From: Thermoplasmatota archaeon
GTDB taxonomy: Archaea > Thermoplasmatota > E2 > DHVEG-1
Direction: 5' to 3'
Assembly: GCA_022866015.1 (NCBI GenBank)
Contig: JALHTX010000311.1
Location: 1-6,849 of the forward strand
Length of the DNA stretch: 6,849 nt
Numbering within the stretch: the stretch's first letter is position 1; each line of letters starts with the position of its first letter. Of the stretch, positions 6,315 through 6,849 are shown piece by piece. The translations under genes and the position numbers were made by a program. The notes beneath the pieces are model-generated. The model worked only from the letters and a program-made list of their open reading frames with translations, was not told where the DNA came from and did no database searches.

Positions 6315-6849
6315 TCACTCCCTTTCACCCATATGAATTTTTGTGTAACTTTTACCTTTAAGTTCAATATTCATATCATCATTAAAGCTCTTTGATCCAC
6401 AAATATAGAAATTTGCGTTTTCTTTGTTCTTAAGAGTTTTCTAAAAATCTTCAATCTGCATTCTTCTATTAGTGTAGTTGCTGGTCTTTTCTCTAGTAAT
6501 AAATACATTAAGATATTCTTCTAAATTTTCTTTTAGTTCATCAATATGCAATAAATCATTTTCATCTTTAACACTATAGAATAAACGCACATTATCTAAT
6601 TTATTTATTGATTTAAAATATTCAGCAAGACTTAAGAACGGCGTAACACCAACACCACCAGCGATAAAATTGTGTTCTTCATTCGATTAAATTCTTATCA
6701 AATAGTTCGCTAAAAGAATATTTAATGGTACATCGACTTCCAATTCTTAGTTCATTGAAAATCCTGTTGATGTAACCCCCCAACATTTTTAGTAATGAAT
6801 CGCATATCTCCTTTTTGATATGATGCGATATTAAAAGTTCTTGATTCTG
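6315..6849 (-). pseudogene. Decayed ferredoxin-NADP-reductase-fold flavoprotein (ddhD-position gene), 3' part
   Basis: Three reading frames must be joined to read this protein. From the right edge, ESRTFNIASYQKGDMRFITK carries the FAD-binding RxYSxAS-type motif (as RTFNIAS). A run of six G (6781-6776) adds one base, after which GGYINRIFNELRIGSRCTIK continues in the next frame. A second shift lies at about 6700-6680. The third frame then gives EEHNFIAGGVGVTPFLSLAE, the NAD(P)-binding GGxGxTP motif, followed by LFYSVKDENDLLHIDELKE, a TAG at 6443-6441, and FYICGSKSF, the late cysteine motif of this fold. It ends at TGA 6317-6315, four bases before rfbF. The usual GPxG loop between the domains is replaced by YSFS. 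The fold is clear. Its identity is less so: its place before rfbF is that of ddhD/rfbI, the reductase serving DdhC, but GGVGVTP also fits ferric-reductase-like flavoproteins. The 5' part is outside the window, so an N-terminal 2Fe-2S domain cannot be checked. Confidence 0.8.
6318..6323 (-). promoter_or_regulatory. Ribosome binding site fixing the rfbF start
   Basis: AGGGAG at 6323-6318, seven bases upstream of ATG 6310. It lies within the last codons of the upstream pseudogene, consistent with a coupled operon, and argues against the longer start at 6367. Confidence 0.75.

Noticed and set aside
6311..6367. 19-residue N-terminal extension of rfbF
   Set aside because: It reads the end of the upstream reductase relic in a different frame; ATG 6310 has a good SD and the family's standard N-terminus.
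1..6849. Mobile element, CRISPR array, tRNA or a new defence system
   Set aside because: No transposase, regularly spaced repeats, cloverleaf or defence-type domains seen; all genes fit surface-glycan biosynthesis.

Overview
This AT-rich window (roughly 70% A+T by eye) is a piece of a surface-polysaccharide (O-antigen-like or capsule-like) biosynthesis locus. Every gene I can support lies on the minus strand, so the operon reads from right to left. Strong Shine-Dalgarno (SD) sequences, short gaps, overlapping genes and low GC suggest a Bacillota (Firmicutes) host, but an AT-rich Gram-negative cannot be excluded from the sequence alone.

Layout in transcription order: (1) 6849-6315, decayed 3' part of a ferredoxin-NADP-reductase-fold flavoprotein with two frameshifts and one amber codon; (2) 6310-5537, intact glucose-1-phosphate cytidylyltransferase (rfbF/ddhA); (3) 5534-4464, CDP-glucose 4,6-dehydratase (rfbG/ddhB), full length but interrupted by one in-frame TAG; (4) 4425-3499, short-chain dehydrogenase/reductase that best fits CDP-paratose synthase (rfbS/prt); (5) 3502-2465, CDP-paratose (CDP-tyvelose) 2-epimerase (rfbE/tyv), the most diagnostic gene; (6) 2481-1564, family 2-like glycosyltransferase; (7) 1535-219, Wzx-type flippase; (8) 129-1, N-terminus of a second, GT4-like glycosyltransferase cut by the window edge.

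The order closely follows the 3,6-dideoxyhexose cassette known from Salmonella and Yersinia: ddhD-ddhA-ddhB-ddhC-prt-tyv. The expected route is glucose-1-P to CDP-glucose (DdhA), to CDP-4-keto-6-deoxyglucose (DdhB), to the 3-deoxy intermediate (DdhC with reductase DdhD), to CDP-paratose (Prt), to CDP-tyvelose (Tyv). The glycosyltransferases would then build the repeat unit and the flippase would export it.

The notable point is that the first half of this cassette looks broken. The reductase-like gene in the ddhD position is a pseudogene, ddhB has a nonsense codon, and ddhC is absent from its usual place between ddhB and prt, where only 38 bases remain. The downstream genes look intact. Either the dideoxyhexose branch is decaying, the missing steps are supplied from outside the window, the later enzymes use a different CDP-sugar, or some disruptions are sequencing errors. 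No RNA genes, CRISPR, insertion sequences or convincing promoters were seen.
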